DNA of 64,000 bases from Escallonia rubra (Eukaryota; Streptophyta; Magnoliopsida; Escalloniales; Escalloniaceae): assembly GCA_033065855.1 (NCBI GenBank), contig JAVXUO010002539.1, forward strand, positions 186,001 to 250,000, read 5' to 3'. The notes beneath the pieces were generated by a model. The model did not search any database. It was not told the DNA's origin and worked only from the letters and a program-made list of their open reading frames with translations. Position 1 is the stretch's first letter, and every line of letters begins with the position of its first letter. The translations under genes and the position numbers were made by a program. Shown one piece after another: positions 22,373-34,031 of the stretch.

Positions 22373-24701
22373 GATTTAAACTATTTGGCTTTGCCTTCTC
22401 CTTTTGCTCTGTACTCGATAAGGTTTATAATGGGGTAATGGGCGTGTTAAAAAGGGTAGGCGTGGAATAATGGTGAGACTCATTGTTCTTGGTCCTTGTG
22501 TGGGGGCTAAGTCCTTCCGTGTGGGGTTTTTGGAGGTCAAAGTGTAAACTAGGACTAAATTTGGTGGCAGCATGGACGGAAAAAAGAAGGTTCTTGTGAG
22601 AAATCAAAGGTTTGGAAGGTGGGGTAGATTGGTTTGTATGAGTTTATAACGTATAAATGCTTTGCCCAAATGGGCTCTCAGATGGGCAGCCCCCATGCAC
22701 AAGGCTGTTATCGTTGCCTTATATGAAAGGATTGATGTATGCAGCCTAACCCTTCTCATTGTGGAGAGACGGTTTTCTTGTTTTGCGCTCGTGACTTGTA
22801 AAATATACTCAGAAGTTCAATAACTTTTGTGGTTACGCAAATGCTCACGCTCAAGGGCTCATACCAAAGTTCGAAAACTTTGTGAAGTGCTTGTGAAAGG
22901 ATCTCCTTACTTCAAAGGTCGGTAACATGATGAACGTGAAAGAAGAAAAGGTGCATGTAGCACAAGGCTTACTGTAAAGGAAAGAGTAGTCAAATTCAGG
23001 GGATTATTACATGTTGAATGCCCTTGCCAAATTAGCCAGTGGATTCGTATAGAATGAGTATTTTGGAAATTTGAAGATACGGCAAATTGAATTGTGCAAT
23101 TCTTTTATTCTCATGTGTCATCATTTCTTGATTTTGGAATCTTCATCTTTGAAAAGTGTTTCATCTTGGACTAATTGCACATCATTTGGAATCGCCAGCA
23201 ATCCAATTCTTCAAAGATCTTACAGAAGTCGTCTATATTGTTAAAAGCTCAAGCTGTTAAGTGGATTCAACGATATATATCATATTTTTACACACACATT
23301 TGATAGGTGTAATCATGTTGACGCCTCCATTGGTGCCAATTTGGAAGTTAATTTTTTCGCAGATTATGAATTTGTGTGCTTTGTATAAATAAATACGTCA
23401 ATATAAAAAAACCTTTTGATAAAAAATAAAAAAATAAAATCTCACATATAATTGCCTTAACCTCCAAAAAAGGTGCCTGACGACTTTATAAGACAAAGTG
23501 CTTATATAGTGCATACCACAATTGATTTTGAAACCGCAAATTAAATTATGACAAGTTAAAGTTGACTTTACTGATTTCAAGAAGAAAGAAACAAAGAAAT
23601 ATCATGGGAACACTGAAATCAAGAGCATATCTGATAAACTAAATCAGATACTTGGATAATCTTTCTTACTTTGATCCTCAGATAATGGAGTTTATTTCAT
23701 ATATTCATAGGCTTGTTCACATTTTATTTCGTCTTAAAGTTTTATCTTTTTGTCACCAATACAGTTTAGAATTAACGAAATATATATGGGGTTTTAAAAA
23801 TCACAATAAACGATAGAAATAGGCGTTCTCATATCCTTATGAAACTTTATTTTTGTTATCAACGGTCATTTGTACCTTTTTCACATAAATTAAATGCCAA
23901 GCTAAGGTCCTTCCAACCATTAATGCTACGTGCATCATAGATTGACGAGTTGATGGTCAATTACAACAGAGCAAATAAAAGTTTATGGAGTCCTTGTCTC
24001 GAGCATATACTTTTAATTTAGCTCACGTACCAGGACCGCTAGTCATGTTACGTGATGTCCTTAGTCTTCGTGCTTCTTATGTTCTAATAATAATCTTATT
24101 AGAACTTTCTAACTGGATGTCCCGAAGACACCGGCAACCGCAAGAATTTCAGTTTCGATAGTTTATAATTAAGCTGTTGCAGTTATAGTTGAATTTTGGG
24201 TTAGGTTGGCTGGTTCGCCCTGTATGTGCACCGGTTGTCTCGTCCCTTCTGCCGGCGAAATGATATACTTCGTGTGAATTGCAGAATTACGTCAACTGTT
24301 ATATCTTTGGATGCAAGTTGCGCCCCAAAGCCATTAGGCTGAGGACGCGTCTGCGTTGAGGTCACGCATCGCGTTGCCCCCAACCCCACGTTCCCCAAGG
24401 GACAATGGAGGATTTCCTCTTTGTTTTGGTACATTGTCCTGATTGTCACATAGGGATCATAGGAGAAGATACATGCACGCATGGATAAAAACTAGGTTAT
24501 CTTTACCAATAGGTGGTTCAAAAATGGAACACATGTCCGAGACTACATAATATTTTCTTCTTTTCTAAGACTATTACATGATTCATTCATGCTTTTGGTC
24601 GAGCAACAGTTCATGCTATCTGTCGCATACTTTTCTAATTGAATCAGGATCTGCAGTAAAATCAAACTTAACAGATGCCAATCATTGTACTAGTTGGCAT
24701 G
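22373..24701. other. Spacer upstream of AMT copy B, no gene seen
   Basis: Contains the promoter side of AMT copy B and then AT-rich sequence. No open frame with homology was found on either strand. Confidence 0.45.
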
Positions 24702-27700
24702 TCACGCCGCGGTGTTTAAGCTCCGCTGCAAGTGTTGGAAATCTGGGAGATCAGCAAAGAAACATGGAAGTTGCTGGTACACTATGGAGGCTGCTCTGAT
24801 GAGAATGCTTGCTGTTAAGCCCCCTATCAGAAAACATCCCTGCTCGGATTCAAAATCAAAGAGATGGGACATGTACTTCCAGCCTCTCCATTCTCTTTGC
24901 TCGTACCTGTGGATGTCCTCCTAATATACCACAACAGAGAGACTGTTAATATATCATCGGAGAAGCTCATGCATCACACTCCATGGAATCGCGTTTGCGG
25001 TTCTTCGTGTGCTCATACTACTCTTCGTACAATCTCCCATATAACGACGGTTGGCACGGAAAATTTGATGGACCTGGTCCTTCTTTTAATCTAAATAAAA
25101 GTCGGCCTAATTTTAATGGGTGGCTTTTTAACAAAAATAGATTAAAGAAAGCCCAGAAATTAATAGATATGGCTTCTTTATAAAATGCTTTTGAAGATGT
25201 TTCAAGAAAGAGATTGATATGAACTTAGACATATATTCCATCCAAATAAGAAGTGCACCGTAAATGAAGCACTTGAATATTTTGAAAATAAAACATATAA
25301 GAAATAGTGGCTTATGATCGGAGGAGCATGGAAAGTCTTCGAACCCAAGGCTTATCACGTGGAGCCAAAGAAATTAGACGACAAGCTAAGGCTTAGCATG
25401 GAAAGTCTTCCGTTGGTTTGATAAAAGGGGGAGGGGAGTCAGATTGAGAAAAAAAGGGGAGAAAAGGGGTCCTCTCGGCGGAAGCAAAACAGTGGAGCTT
25501 CGGCAGAAGCAAGAATCAACAAAAGGGGGAGGAAAAAAGGAAAGAGAAGGAAGAAAAAGAAAGGAAAAAGGAGGAGAGTTCCAAACAAAGTCAAGGGCTA
25601 TATGTATTATTTTTCTTTTCTTCCGTTTAACATTTCATTGTGACAAATTTGGTGTGTTAAGTCCCATTATATGGATCGCACGTTAAATGTATATGCACAA
25701 GTTGTTACCTTTATTTATTTGTGTTTCTTTAATCGAAGGTTGTCGTTGACTTAATTAATAGTTGGCTCTTTAGTCAATCGGGAATATGAATCCACTTTAT
25801 AAAACTAATATAGAGCACGTGCATTGCACGTGAATATGATCGATAGTAATTTTTTAGGTGATATTATTACCTTTTTTGGATCAAATAATATAATTCAATT
25901 ATGTTCTTATTTCTTTTGTGACTTGTTCTAGTAAAAATGTATATTTGATGTTTACAATTATGATCAATGTTTGGAAATCTTCTTTGAAGCTTCTAGATCG
26001 AAGAAGTGTTTGATATTACTGCCGTAAAGAAAAATAAATGGAGAAACTAAAAGAATCTATCTATGTCTTTATTTTTGTAATCTGTTAAATTGGTTTATGG
26101 TATACAATTAAGATTTATAATTTTCATCATTTTCTTGTAGTTTGGTTTGGTTCTGTGTGCTTTCTTTTGGATTTTTTTTTCCTATTCATCATTAGAAGAC
26201 AAAAATAAATTTTTTTTATTTAAAAAAAGAATACTATTGAATAATAAACAAGAAAGAAGAACTCAAAGCCTTAGAAAGACAATTTTTTTTTTCTTTTTCT
26301 TTTTTGGTTTAAACAAAGAAGTTTACAAAGAGAGAACAATTGTCTATTGATTGAGGCATTGAGGGAGGAGGCCAGTTCATTTTCTCTTTAAACACCAAAA
26401 GAGGGAAATGGGTTTTTTAGCGAACAATCAATGAGAATCTGTTTGAAACATAACCACAAACCAACACTCACAATATAGACAATTACCATGCATGTGTATA
26501 TAAATCAATTATACATAAAACAATATATAGAAATGTTATGTGATTAATATACGTTTCTGATTTCAATAATAAGATGCAGTGCATGTGCATAACATCAATA
26601 ATTTTGTGTTATAAAAGTCACTCATGATGTAGGTACTAAGCTTTAAGCTTTTAGCATGTAGAATGAGAAGATATAGTTTTACTTTATTATATAAAATCAT
26701 CTTAGTGTTAAAGTGATCTTCTTTTTTGCGCACTGGATCTTCAGCTGTCAACGATTTCTCATTTTCTTGTGTTGGATAATATTCTTGAACTTCATGTGCT
26801 ATCAGCCTTTTCAAATTATGTCATTTTCAACCTTTTTGTCAATTCTAATGATGAAGCTGGATTCTTTTCCTTCCATTTTCTCAATCCATTATGCGTGTAA
26901 TTTTTAGTATTAGACGTCGTTCTTACCTAAATTTTTACAAGGCATATAGTTATGAATATGTATACCTTCTTTGATTGTATCAATTCTGAGACTAGACATC
27001 CAATTAAAATTTTGTTTGCGTCGAACAGTGTTATGAATGTCTGTTGAATGTCTCCAATTACAACCAGTTTCAGCACGTACCTGTTTTTATCAATATCATT
27101 GAATCAGTAATTTTTCTGTTAAAATAAACAAATATTCTTAATTTTCCTACTTTACCTTGTTTCATAAGATATTAGAAGTTCACATTTCTCATCATTACAA
27201 GCCTGTCTTTTTTATGTGATTGTAACTTTCTTACAGCGTCTTTTGCATGCAGCTTGTGCCATGGTTCTTATTTCTTCTCAATAATCAGTAATCTCGTTTT
27301 AAAGATTAAGTACAAATTCTGTATAAAGCTGCTGTTAATTTGCGCCGTATTTAGGCCTTATTTTTCCCCATTTTTATGCATATTAACCTTGTTTTTTATT
27401 TTTTTGTTTTTTCAACAATTTTTTGTTTCTTAACTGATTTTTCACGTATTTCAGTTTCTTGTTTTTATTTTTCAAATTTTCAATTATTTAATTGTTTACT
27501 AACCTAAAAATGCAAGAAAAAGAAAATATATCAGACTTCTCATTACCCAATATTTAGAGAACATTCATTATCCAATGTTTATTTCATTTTAACCAAATTT
27601 GAAAGGGAACAATAAATGGATTTCTTAATTTTATTTTTCTTTCTCATCACATTTTTCATTTCTCAATGTTTAGAACATATTTATTATCCAATGTTCATTT

Positions 27701-29759
27701 AATTTTAATCAAATTTAAATACGGGTCATAAATGGAGGGTATAATTGTTATTGACGTAATTAACGGATGACATAATCGTCCATAAATGAGTTACACCATT
27801 TGTACTTTTTTAAGTAGTATAGATAATAAACGTCATCATATATATACGACAGAATTTAGTGACGCAAGTTTTACGCTAATCAATAGCGCGAAAATGTGTC
27901 ATCAACGACAATTAATTGTCTTTAAATATATTTAATGATTTTTATTTAGTGATACTAAAACTGTACTTTTAAGTATTGTCGTTGAAGTGTTAGCCCAAAA
28001 ACTATTAAATATATTTAACAACTATTAATTGTCGTTATATGAAAGGTGATAGGTATTTTCCTATAACCCAAGTAGCAGCAAAAAAATTTCTACTGAAAAT
28101 GGTAGCATCAATTAGTTCCTTTTCGTCCCATTGTTGCATTTATCCTCTTGTATTATCAAATTCTGCTTTCTCAAGGGAAAAAAAATATCAAGATAATGTG
28201 TAGATATTGAAAGAATCAACCTTGAGAAACGTCTCCAAGGGGGCATCGAAAACAGCGTCGACTTCATCAGGATTGAGTAGGGGCTTGAAGTCTTCTACTC
28301 TGGCTAATACCCCAACCACCGGTACAACTTTTATCAGGTGCTGCACCACCCGGACAATCGAAACAAAGGGTCAGATTCAAAATTGAACATTTTTTTCTGA
28401 ACAAGGCTAGAGCAAACTTTCTCCGAGTGCCCCTTTTCAGCGACAAAAACTCGTTTGTATACGTTGTTGGCAATATCGTCACAAAGTGTTACAAAAAGTG
28501 CCACTGAAATGGTGATGTGGAGGCAAGTTTGGTCATGAAAACACAAAGAAAGTAAGAGGTACTCGAAAAGAAAATAAAATTACCCCGGAGATAAAAGGCT
28601 CGAGTGTCGCGAGAACTTGAACCAGAGCAGGATCCAATCCAATCTCTTCCATTGCTTCTCTCAAAGCAGTGGCGGAGTCATCAGCATCTCCTTCCTCCAT
28701 TTTTCCACCAGGCAATGCTACGTCACCTTTTATCACATGCAGGGAATAATACTAATAAATTAGGCCCTTTTGCTCACAACATCCTCTTCCAAAAAAACCC
28801 AAAAATTCTCAACAAAATTCTTTCTCCATCATGATTGCGTATACTCGTTCAAGTTATTGGCATAAATCTAGAACTTATGTACAATAATAACCATTCCATT
28901 CTATACCTTCTTTTTTTTTGGTTCGATGCCGGCTATTTTCGATCTGTTTCAATTTAATTTAGTGGAAATATGTAACATTATGTAATTTTCCGCTCTTTTT
29001 CTTTTCGAAAAAGTACACCTATTTAGAAGAATGGAAATTTTATGCCAAAAGGGGATGGAACTATGTAAGCAAATTTGTAACCAAAAAAAAAAAAAAAACC
29101 TTTACAAAAGTTGGATGGACGTACATTAGACGATTAATATTTACCCAAAAAAAGATATCATCTGTTTCTTTAAAGGTGTTCAAGATACATATAGATTAAC
29201 TAAGTACCAAAGTTTCCCACCAGGGATGATTTTGAAGTTTCTTTAATTTGTTATTCTTGCTTAAGTACCAAAAAGATAAAATGAGACAAACTTAGTACTC
29301 AAGTAATTGCTTCCAAGAAGTTCAAGGTTGTCAACAGGAAGAAGCTTGGTTAAACATAGCATCAATGAAATTAAAGTTTAAACCAAAGTTCAGGACCCTA
29401 ATAACATCAAGTAATTTGCATGTTTCAACCCTAATAACTAGATATTATTTACCAGGATGGGAGAACAACTTCATGGATCTTTTAGTTAGAATGACTCGCA
29501 ATTCGCCTTCGTGGCCTTCGAATATGCACACTAGAACGGCTGCTCTCTTCTCTCTTGATTTGAAACAAGAAGCTTGATCAGTTCGACCAGCCACAGGCTC
29601 AGCAATGTGATCACTTTTCCCGGCATCTTCGTACAGATTACTAGGAGGTTTGTAGAACTGAAGCTGCTGTGCAAGGCTTCTGAGTGTGCAACTCTCTAGG
29701 GTTTGGTACTCCTCATTATCCTTACGCACTGCTGCCATGCAAGCCATTGGAGCAAGCAT
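24702..29759 (-). CDS. Nudix hydrolase, CoA diphosphatase type (NUDT15/22 group)
   Basis: Four exons on the minus strand join in frame: 29759-29453, 28726-28584, 28340-28221, 24920-24702 (262 aa). The CoA-type Nudix motif spans exons 1-2: ILTKRSMKLFSHPG then GDVALPGGKMEEGDADD and REAMEEIGL (R125, E126, E129, E130, G132). LPGGK and the LTKRS...GxVxLPGG pattern are the UPF0035 signature of coenzyme A pyrophosphatases, which cut CoA and acyl-CoA to phosphopantetheine and 3',5'-ADP in mitochondria or peroxisomes. Exon 3 adds HLIKVVPVVGVLARVEDFKP and DEVDAVFDAPLETFLK. The last exon, after a 3.3-kb intron, reads YEQREWRGWKYMSHLFDFE and GLTASILIRAASIVYQ, as in NUDT15 homologues. The C-terminus after VYQ is divergent from the usual RPPAF ending. 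The first Met is the best visible start; a targeting sequence or upstream exon could be missing. The distant last exon needs transcript support. Confidence 0.75.
27538..27740. repeat. Diverged tandem duplication in Nudix intron 3
   Basis: TCATTATCCAATGTTTATTT CATTTTAACCAAATTTGAAA at 27566-27605 returns as TTATTATCCAATGTTCATTT AATTTTAATCAAATTTAAAT about 115 bp later. Both are preceded by CAATRTTTAGA-like sequence. Confidence 0.55.
27880..28040. repeat. Copy of the dispersed AT-rich repeat
   Basis: Contains TTTTATTTAGTGATACTAAA, GTATTGTCGTTGAAGTGTTA and CAACTATTAATTGTCG, shared with the copies at 3240-3338, 11195-11280 and 30790-30840. Confidence 0.5.
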
Positions 29760-31320
29760 GTTTCTGTTGTACAGGTTATTATGTAGAGAACAAAAGCAAA
29801 TGCGAATAAGATGATACGCATCCGGGAAAATTACAATATGGTTTTCTGGAAGTTCGATTCAACATTTCACAAAAAGGCGAAAGTGACATTTTTAACAAAA
29901 GGGTTACCTTCAACTTTGTGAGGTTCTTTTTAACTGCTTTTCTCGCCCTTTTATGGGAAAAGGTACTCTAAAGAAATAAAAAATTGTCGGCAAAATAATA
30001 TTTCAATAGGATGGTGCGAATCCGACACTAAGAAACACCTTATCGGTAAGGATGCAAGAAGAGTCATGACAATTCTCCCCAAAGAGCTTGCGTTCAATTC
30101 TTTTTCAGTGTAGAGAACTCATCGACACTTGTGTCTGACCAACCTGCCAACACACTCGAGTACTTTTATTGAAATTCCACCTGATCGACCAGGGTTTTGC
30201 ACATTTTTTTAGGTCCGTCTCACGATCTTTAGGTAACTGAATTTGCCTCGGTTGAAAGTTGCATGACGGATATAGCATTTGCTGGATGTAAAAAAGGAAG
30301 ACTGGATAGCAAATGGGATGCACAAGCCATGAAAAAGACTTGAGAATATTGAGCCACCTGACTCTGTGTGGTTGCTTGAACCAAAATCCGAATCTTCTTT
30401 TTCTGGCAGTGGATGCCACAACTTGCCTTATCCTTGGCAAGAATTATGCTTCTCGTGTGTGGGTGTTAGAGAGACGTAGGTGGAAGAAGGATATTTCTAC
30501 TTTTGTGAAGAGCTAATTAATTATACGTAACAAACATCATATCACGATTCACGGGTGTTGTAACTTGTAATATGGTTTGAGCAATTACATTAGTTCCACC
30601 GGTCGGAAAAACGTCAACTCGAACGTATTAATGCAGTGTTTAAATCTCACCAAAGCCACCAACTCGAACGTATTAATATGGTTTATAACATTTAGACTTA
30701 TGCTTATTACTTAAAGTTAATCTAAAGTGTAAGATATGTTCTGCTTTAGTTTAATTGTAATTGGTTTTGAGTTTATAGGTTCGTTGTTAGTTTCTGACAT
30801 TTGTAACTATTAATTGTCACTATATGTCGCCGTTGAGCAAAATTCCAACCAAAAAAAAAAAAAAAAAAAAATCTCACCAAAGCCATAAAGCTACCCTTTC
30901 GTCATGCACATCATTTCTCGCTACAAGCTCGTTGGCTACACTTTTTGAGACAAACAACTAATTAAGGTCGTGCCGAGGTTGAACTAGAATTCAGACCAAC
31001 CACCAATATAAGTTGCCAAGCCTTGGACTTGCGTTGGTTAGGGCCTATCTAGAGGTTCCCGGCCCAAACTAAATAATAAGTATGTTCCAAATCATCTAGG
31101 GTTCATATTTTAATTCTTGGTTTCGCCAATATAGATTGTTACATTTAAAGTAAGAGAAGAAGATTCCTTAAACATATTGATATAATGAACCCAATATTGG
31201 CCCTATCCGATGCAAACTAATTTTGGGACAAGTTGATGTAGTTTTGGGAAGCATAAATGAGGGGGAATAAAGATAGAATAGAACAAAGAAATTGCTAAAG
31301 AGTTCGGCTGTCGAGCATGT
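29760..31320. other. Spacer upstream of the Nudix gene
   Basis: Promoter side of the Nudix gene, then AT-rich sequence. A fragment of the dispersed repeat lies at 30790-30840 (GTAACTATTAATTGTCACTA), followed by an A tract at 30852-30870. A string near 31217-31238 (CTAATTTTGGGACAAG) may be an even more decayed RTE tail. No gene seen. Confidence 0.45.
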
Positions 31321-31394
31321 GGCCTATTAGCTCAGCTGGTTAGAGCGTCGTGCTAATAACGCGAAGGTCGCAGGTTCGAGACCTGCATGGGCCA
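31321..31394 (+). tRNA. tRNA-Ile (anticodon AAU)
   Basis: A complete cloverleaf can be drawn. Acceptor stem GGCCTAT pairs with ATGGGCC (one G-T wobble) plus discriminator A. The D arm is GCTC-AGCTGGTTA-GAGC. The anticodon stem TCGTG pairs with CGCGA around loop CTAATAA, giving anticodon AAT. The variable loop is AGGTC and the T arm GCAGG-TTCGAGA-CCTGC. Internal A and B boxes are canonical, there is no intron, and a T-rich Pol III stop follows at about 31410-31430. This is the cytosolic tRNA that reads AUU (and, once A34 becomes inosine, AUC) codons. Confidence 0.96.
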
Positions 31395-32169
31395 TTTATC
31401 ATTTACTACTTTTTTCCTTTTTTTTTTTTGGTCTAGCTTTAATTTGATTTTCCTGGCTGGGTTGCAGAAGGTTAACTAGTTAAGGATGCATATATTTGAG
31501 AGGCGGTATCAATTTCTAATAATCTGCACCACCCAGAAAAAGAAGAAGATATAGATCCTAATTAATAATCTGCAGTAAAGTGTCCATGAGGTATTAGGGT
31601 TCAGTGCTTACATTTGAGAGGTCTCATACAGTGCAGGCTGAGTCTAGAGCATTGCTGCGGAAAGGAGAGGGACTGAGATTGTTAGGTGGTTAAGTCACTT
31701 TGTCTATATGTTCTTCAGAATATTCGCAGGGGTTTCCCTGTAAAGAGTGCATTTTCACGTCCATACTTGCCCATAGTTACACGAGGCAAGGAGGAGGAGT
31801 AACTGAGAAATTTTTTTAGTGCAAAATGTGTGGAAGTGAAGTGTTATCCATTACACTACAAGAAAATGACCTTTTAGCGACGGAACTAAATCCCTTTTAG
31901 CGACGGATGTTCCGTCTCTAAAAGTCCGTCGCTAAAGACGACCTTTTAGGGTTTACCCGGTTATATGTCTATATATATATGAATTTTAGGGTTACATCTC
32001 TCCTCTTTTCACCTGCTTTAGCCGCCCCAGCCTCTCAACTCTCCCTAACAGTCACAGATCCCTTCTCACAGCCACAGGTTCCTTCTCTCAAATCTCTCTC
32101 TTTCTCACAGATCTACCAAAGTCAGTAAGCCACGACTCACGACCACCCTACTCAACCCACATCTCCGCG

Positions 32170-32484
32170 GTGGCTAGTCACTCTCGATCTACCGCATCTC
32201 CGCCGCCACCGGTCGGTCTCTCTCACATCGTCGTCATGTCACCACCGTGGCCCGTCGCCATGTCACCACCGTCGCCCGACGCCACCGATCTGTCACCACC
32301 ATACCCCGACGCCACCGATCTGTCACCACCGTGCCCCGACGCCACCGATCTGTCACCACCGTGCCTCGACGCCACCGATCTGTCACCACCGTGCCCCGAC
32401 GCTACCGATCGTTCATCACCGTGCCCCCAACGCCACCGTTCGGTCCCCACTGTCGCCGACCGTCGCTTTGTGGATGTTGGGTAG
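32170..32484 (+). CDS. Hypothetical repeat ORF inside the CACTA element
   Basis: An open frame of 104 codons whose core is the 10-residue repeat DATDLSPPCP, coded by the 30-bp minisatellite. Because 30 is a multiple of three, all frames stay open across the array, and the opposite strand also has a repeat frame (GHGGDRSVAS). There is no homology that I recognise and no sign of selection; coding status is doubtful. A CTCTCTC-rich stretch with TATATATATATGAA about 190 bp upstream looks like a leader with a TATA-like tract, so transcription is possible. Confidence 0.2.
   Translation: MASHSRSTASPPPPVGLSHIVVMSPPWPVAMSPPSPDATDLSPPYPDATDLSPPCPDATDLSPPCLDATDLSPPCPDATDRSSPCPQRHRSVPTVADRRFVDVG
32281..32420. 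repeat. 30-bp minisatellite
   Basis: Four near-identical copies of GCCACCGATCTGTCACCACC plus ten variable bases (ATACCCCGAC, GTGCCCCGAC, GTGCCTCGAC, GTGCCCCGAC), then a degenerate fifth copy. A weaker half-unit precedes it at about 32236-32280. Confidence 0.93.
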
Positions 32485-32812
32485 ACTGAAGAGTTTCAGT
32501 CAATGGATCTTCATGGTTGTCGACTCGTGTGTTGTTGATGTGCAGATCGATTAATTCCGTCACTAAAAATAATTCCGTCGATCGTAAAAAAAATACCCTG
32601 AAAATTCCGTCACTAAAAATAATTAATTATGTCGTTAATATTAAATTTTTGCCGACGGATTACGAAATTCCGTCGGTAATCTTTTAGTAACAGGGTTTTC
32701 ACTGACGAACTTTTAGCGACGGATAGTCCGTCGCTAAAAGTTTTAACGACGAAATATTCACTTTTAGCGACGGAAATTTCCGTCGCTAAAAATAGATTTT
32801 CTTGTAGTGTTA

Positions 32813-33120
32813 GAAGTTCCAAGGGAGAGACTAAATAAGATGATAAGCAAGGTCACCAATCGATCAAGTACATCGTCTAACCCCTTAGGAAGAGCTACCT
32901 AAGATAAGCTGTTCGATCTAGGGTTTGTGGTATGCTGATTTTTGGGCTTCATACACCCCATGGATTGTCTGAAAGTATGAAAGTACGCATGTATCGTTAT
33001 GAGATGAAAACTTGTTACATCTGATATGGAATTGTCCTTTCCCAAATTGCTTCCGTGTTGTTGAGTCTTTAATTTATGAAGTCCCTCCTTAGACTAGATA
33101 TAGGTGGCATGTATTGTTTA
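32813..33120. other. Spacer between CACTA and Copia elements
   Basis: No gene or repeat recognised. Confidence 0.5.
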
Positions 33121-33755
33121 TGTTGAGATTTAAACCCTTAAAACAGGTACAACTAGCACAACCAGAAAAAAAAATATAAAGCTTGTCACACACAAAAATA
33201 TGGACACATATATTTAACGTGGTTCGGCCTCTTACGAGTGTCCATAGGAAGAGAGTGAGAATGTTGCACTATAAAGTGAAGAAGTTACAAGGGAACTTTC
33301 ACTCAGTCACTTAGACCCAATTCCTGAAGACACCCAAAAAACACAACTCATTATTTCTCTTAGTGAATAAAAACTCTATGTGATTTTTCTCACTCACTAG
33401 TGTTAAGCTCTAAATGCTTAACACCTTTTTTAGCCTTCACTAGCTAACTCACAACATTTATCTCTCAATGGCTAATGCTTCTCAATGGTTTTTGATGTGT
33501 TGAAAACCTTAGGAAAACTTTTCCTTTTATAGGAGAAGAAGTGGGTGAAGATATCATCCGAGTCAATGTGAAACCAAGAGGCCTTCAAGTGAATAGTTAC
33601 CACATGTTGGCTAACTATTCACTTGTCTTCACCTCCTACATACCTCCTTCGTTCAAGGGATATGTGTCCAATGGTGTGTGAAAGCAATCACACTCCAAAC
33701 TTGGTAAAAGATGGTGGGTGACTTTTGTCAAATAGAATTAAAGCCAATTCTAACA
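33121..33755 (-). repeat. 3' LTR of the Copia element
   Basis: Complete LTR; on the minus strand it opens TGTTAGAATTGGC and closes with CTCAACA. Shares ACGTGGTTCGGCCTCTT and GTCCATAGGAAGA with the 5' LTR. Confidence 0.9.
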
Positions 33756-34031
33756 ATTCTCCACATTGGCTTTAAATAATTCTCGCAAACATTCTCTAGC
33801 TGTCTTCGCCTTTTCCTCCTTAGGGCATGGCTTCTCAGCAGTATTTCATTCCAGCGAGCTCAGTGCATAGCTCGAACTTTTCTTTGGGAATAACCTTCGT
33901 CATCATATCTGACGGATTATCATCTGTATGGATCTTCTTTATCTTGATCATCTCGTTTTCAATGACTTCATGGAACCAATGATATCGCACATCATTGTGC
34001 TTCGTTCAATAGTGATAAGTGGGATTTTTGC

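Larger units (their letters stand above)
24921..28220. other. 3.3-kb AT-rich third intron of the Nudix gene
   Basis: No open frame with homology. It holds a purine-rich tract at 25440-25590, a direct duplication at 27538-27740 and a copy of the dispersed AT-rich repeat at about 27880-28040. Its growth is probably due to old repeats. Confidence 0.5.
31854..32809. mobile_element. Non-autonomous CACTA (En/Spm-type) element
   Basis: Both ends carry CACTACAAGAAAAT as exact 14-bp inverted repeats, starting at 31854 and ending at 32809. The 3-bp target duplication TTA flanks it (31851-31853 and 32810-32812). Subterminal repeats of TTTTAGCGACGGA in both directions crowd the first 90 and last 150 bp, as expected for transposase binding. 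No transposase is coded. The element is 956 bp and holds a captured or locally born CT/CCG-rich middle with a 30-bp minisatellite. Confidence 0.93.

Noticed and set aside
24201-24482. 93-codon minus-strand open frame near the Nudix last exon
   Set aside because: Not in phase with a plausible splice and no similarity to the family; the Nudix stop at 24702 already ends the gene.
24578-25183. Plus-strand open frames over the Nudix last exon
   Set aside because: They are shadows of the minus-strand exon and its surroundings.
31217-31250. RTE-LINE tail candidate upstream of the tRNA
   Set aside because: Only a short CTAATTTTGGGACAAG resemblance; too weak to list as an element.
32223-32450. Minus-strand repeat ORF opposite the minisatellite
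   Set aside because: Any 30-bp array stays open in several frames; no start context or homology.
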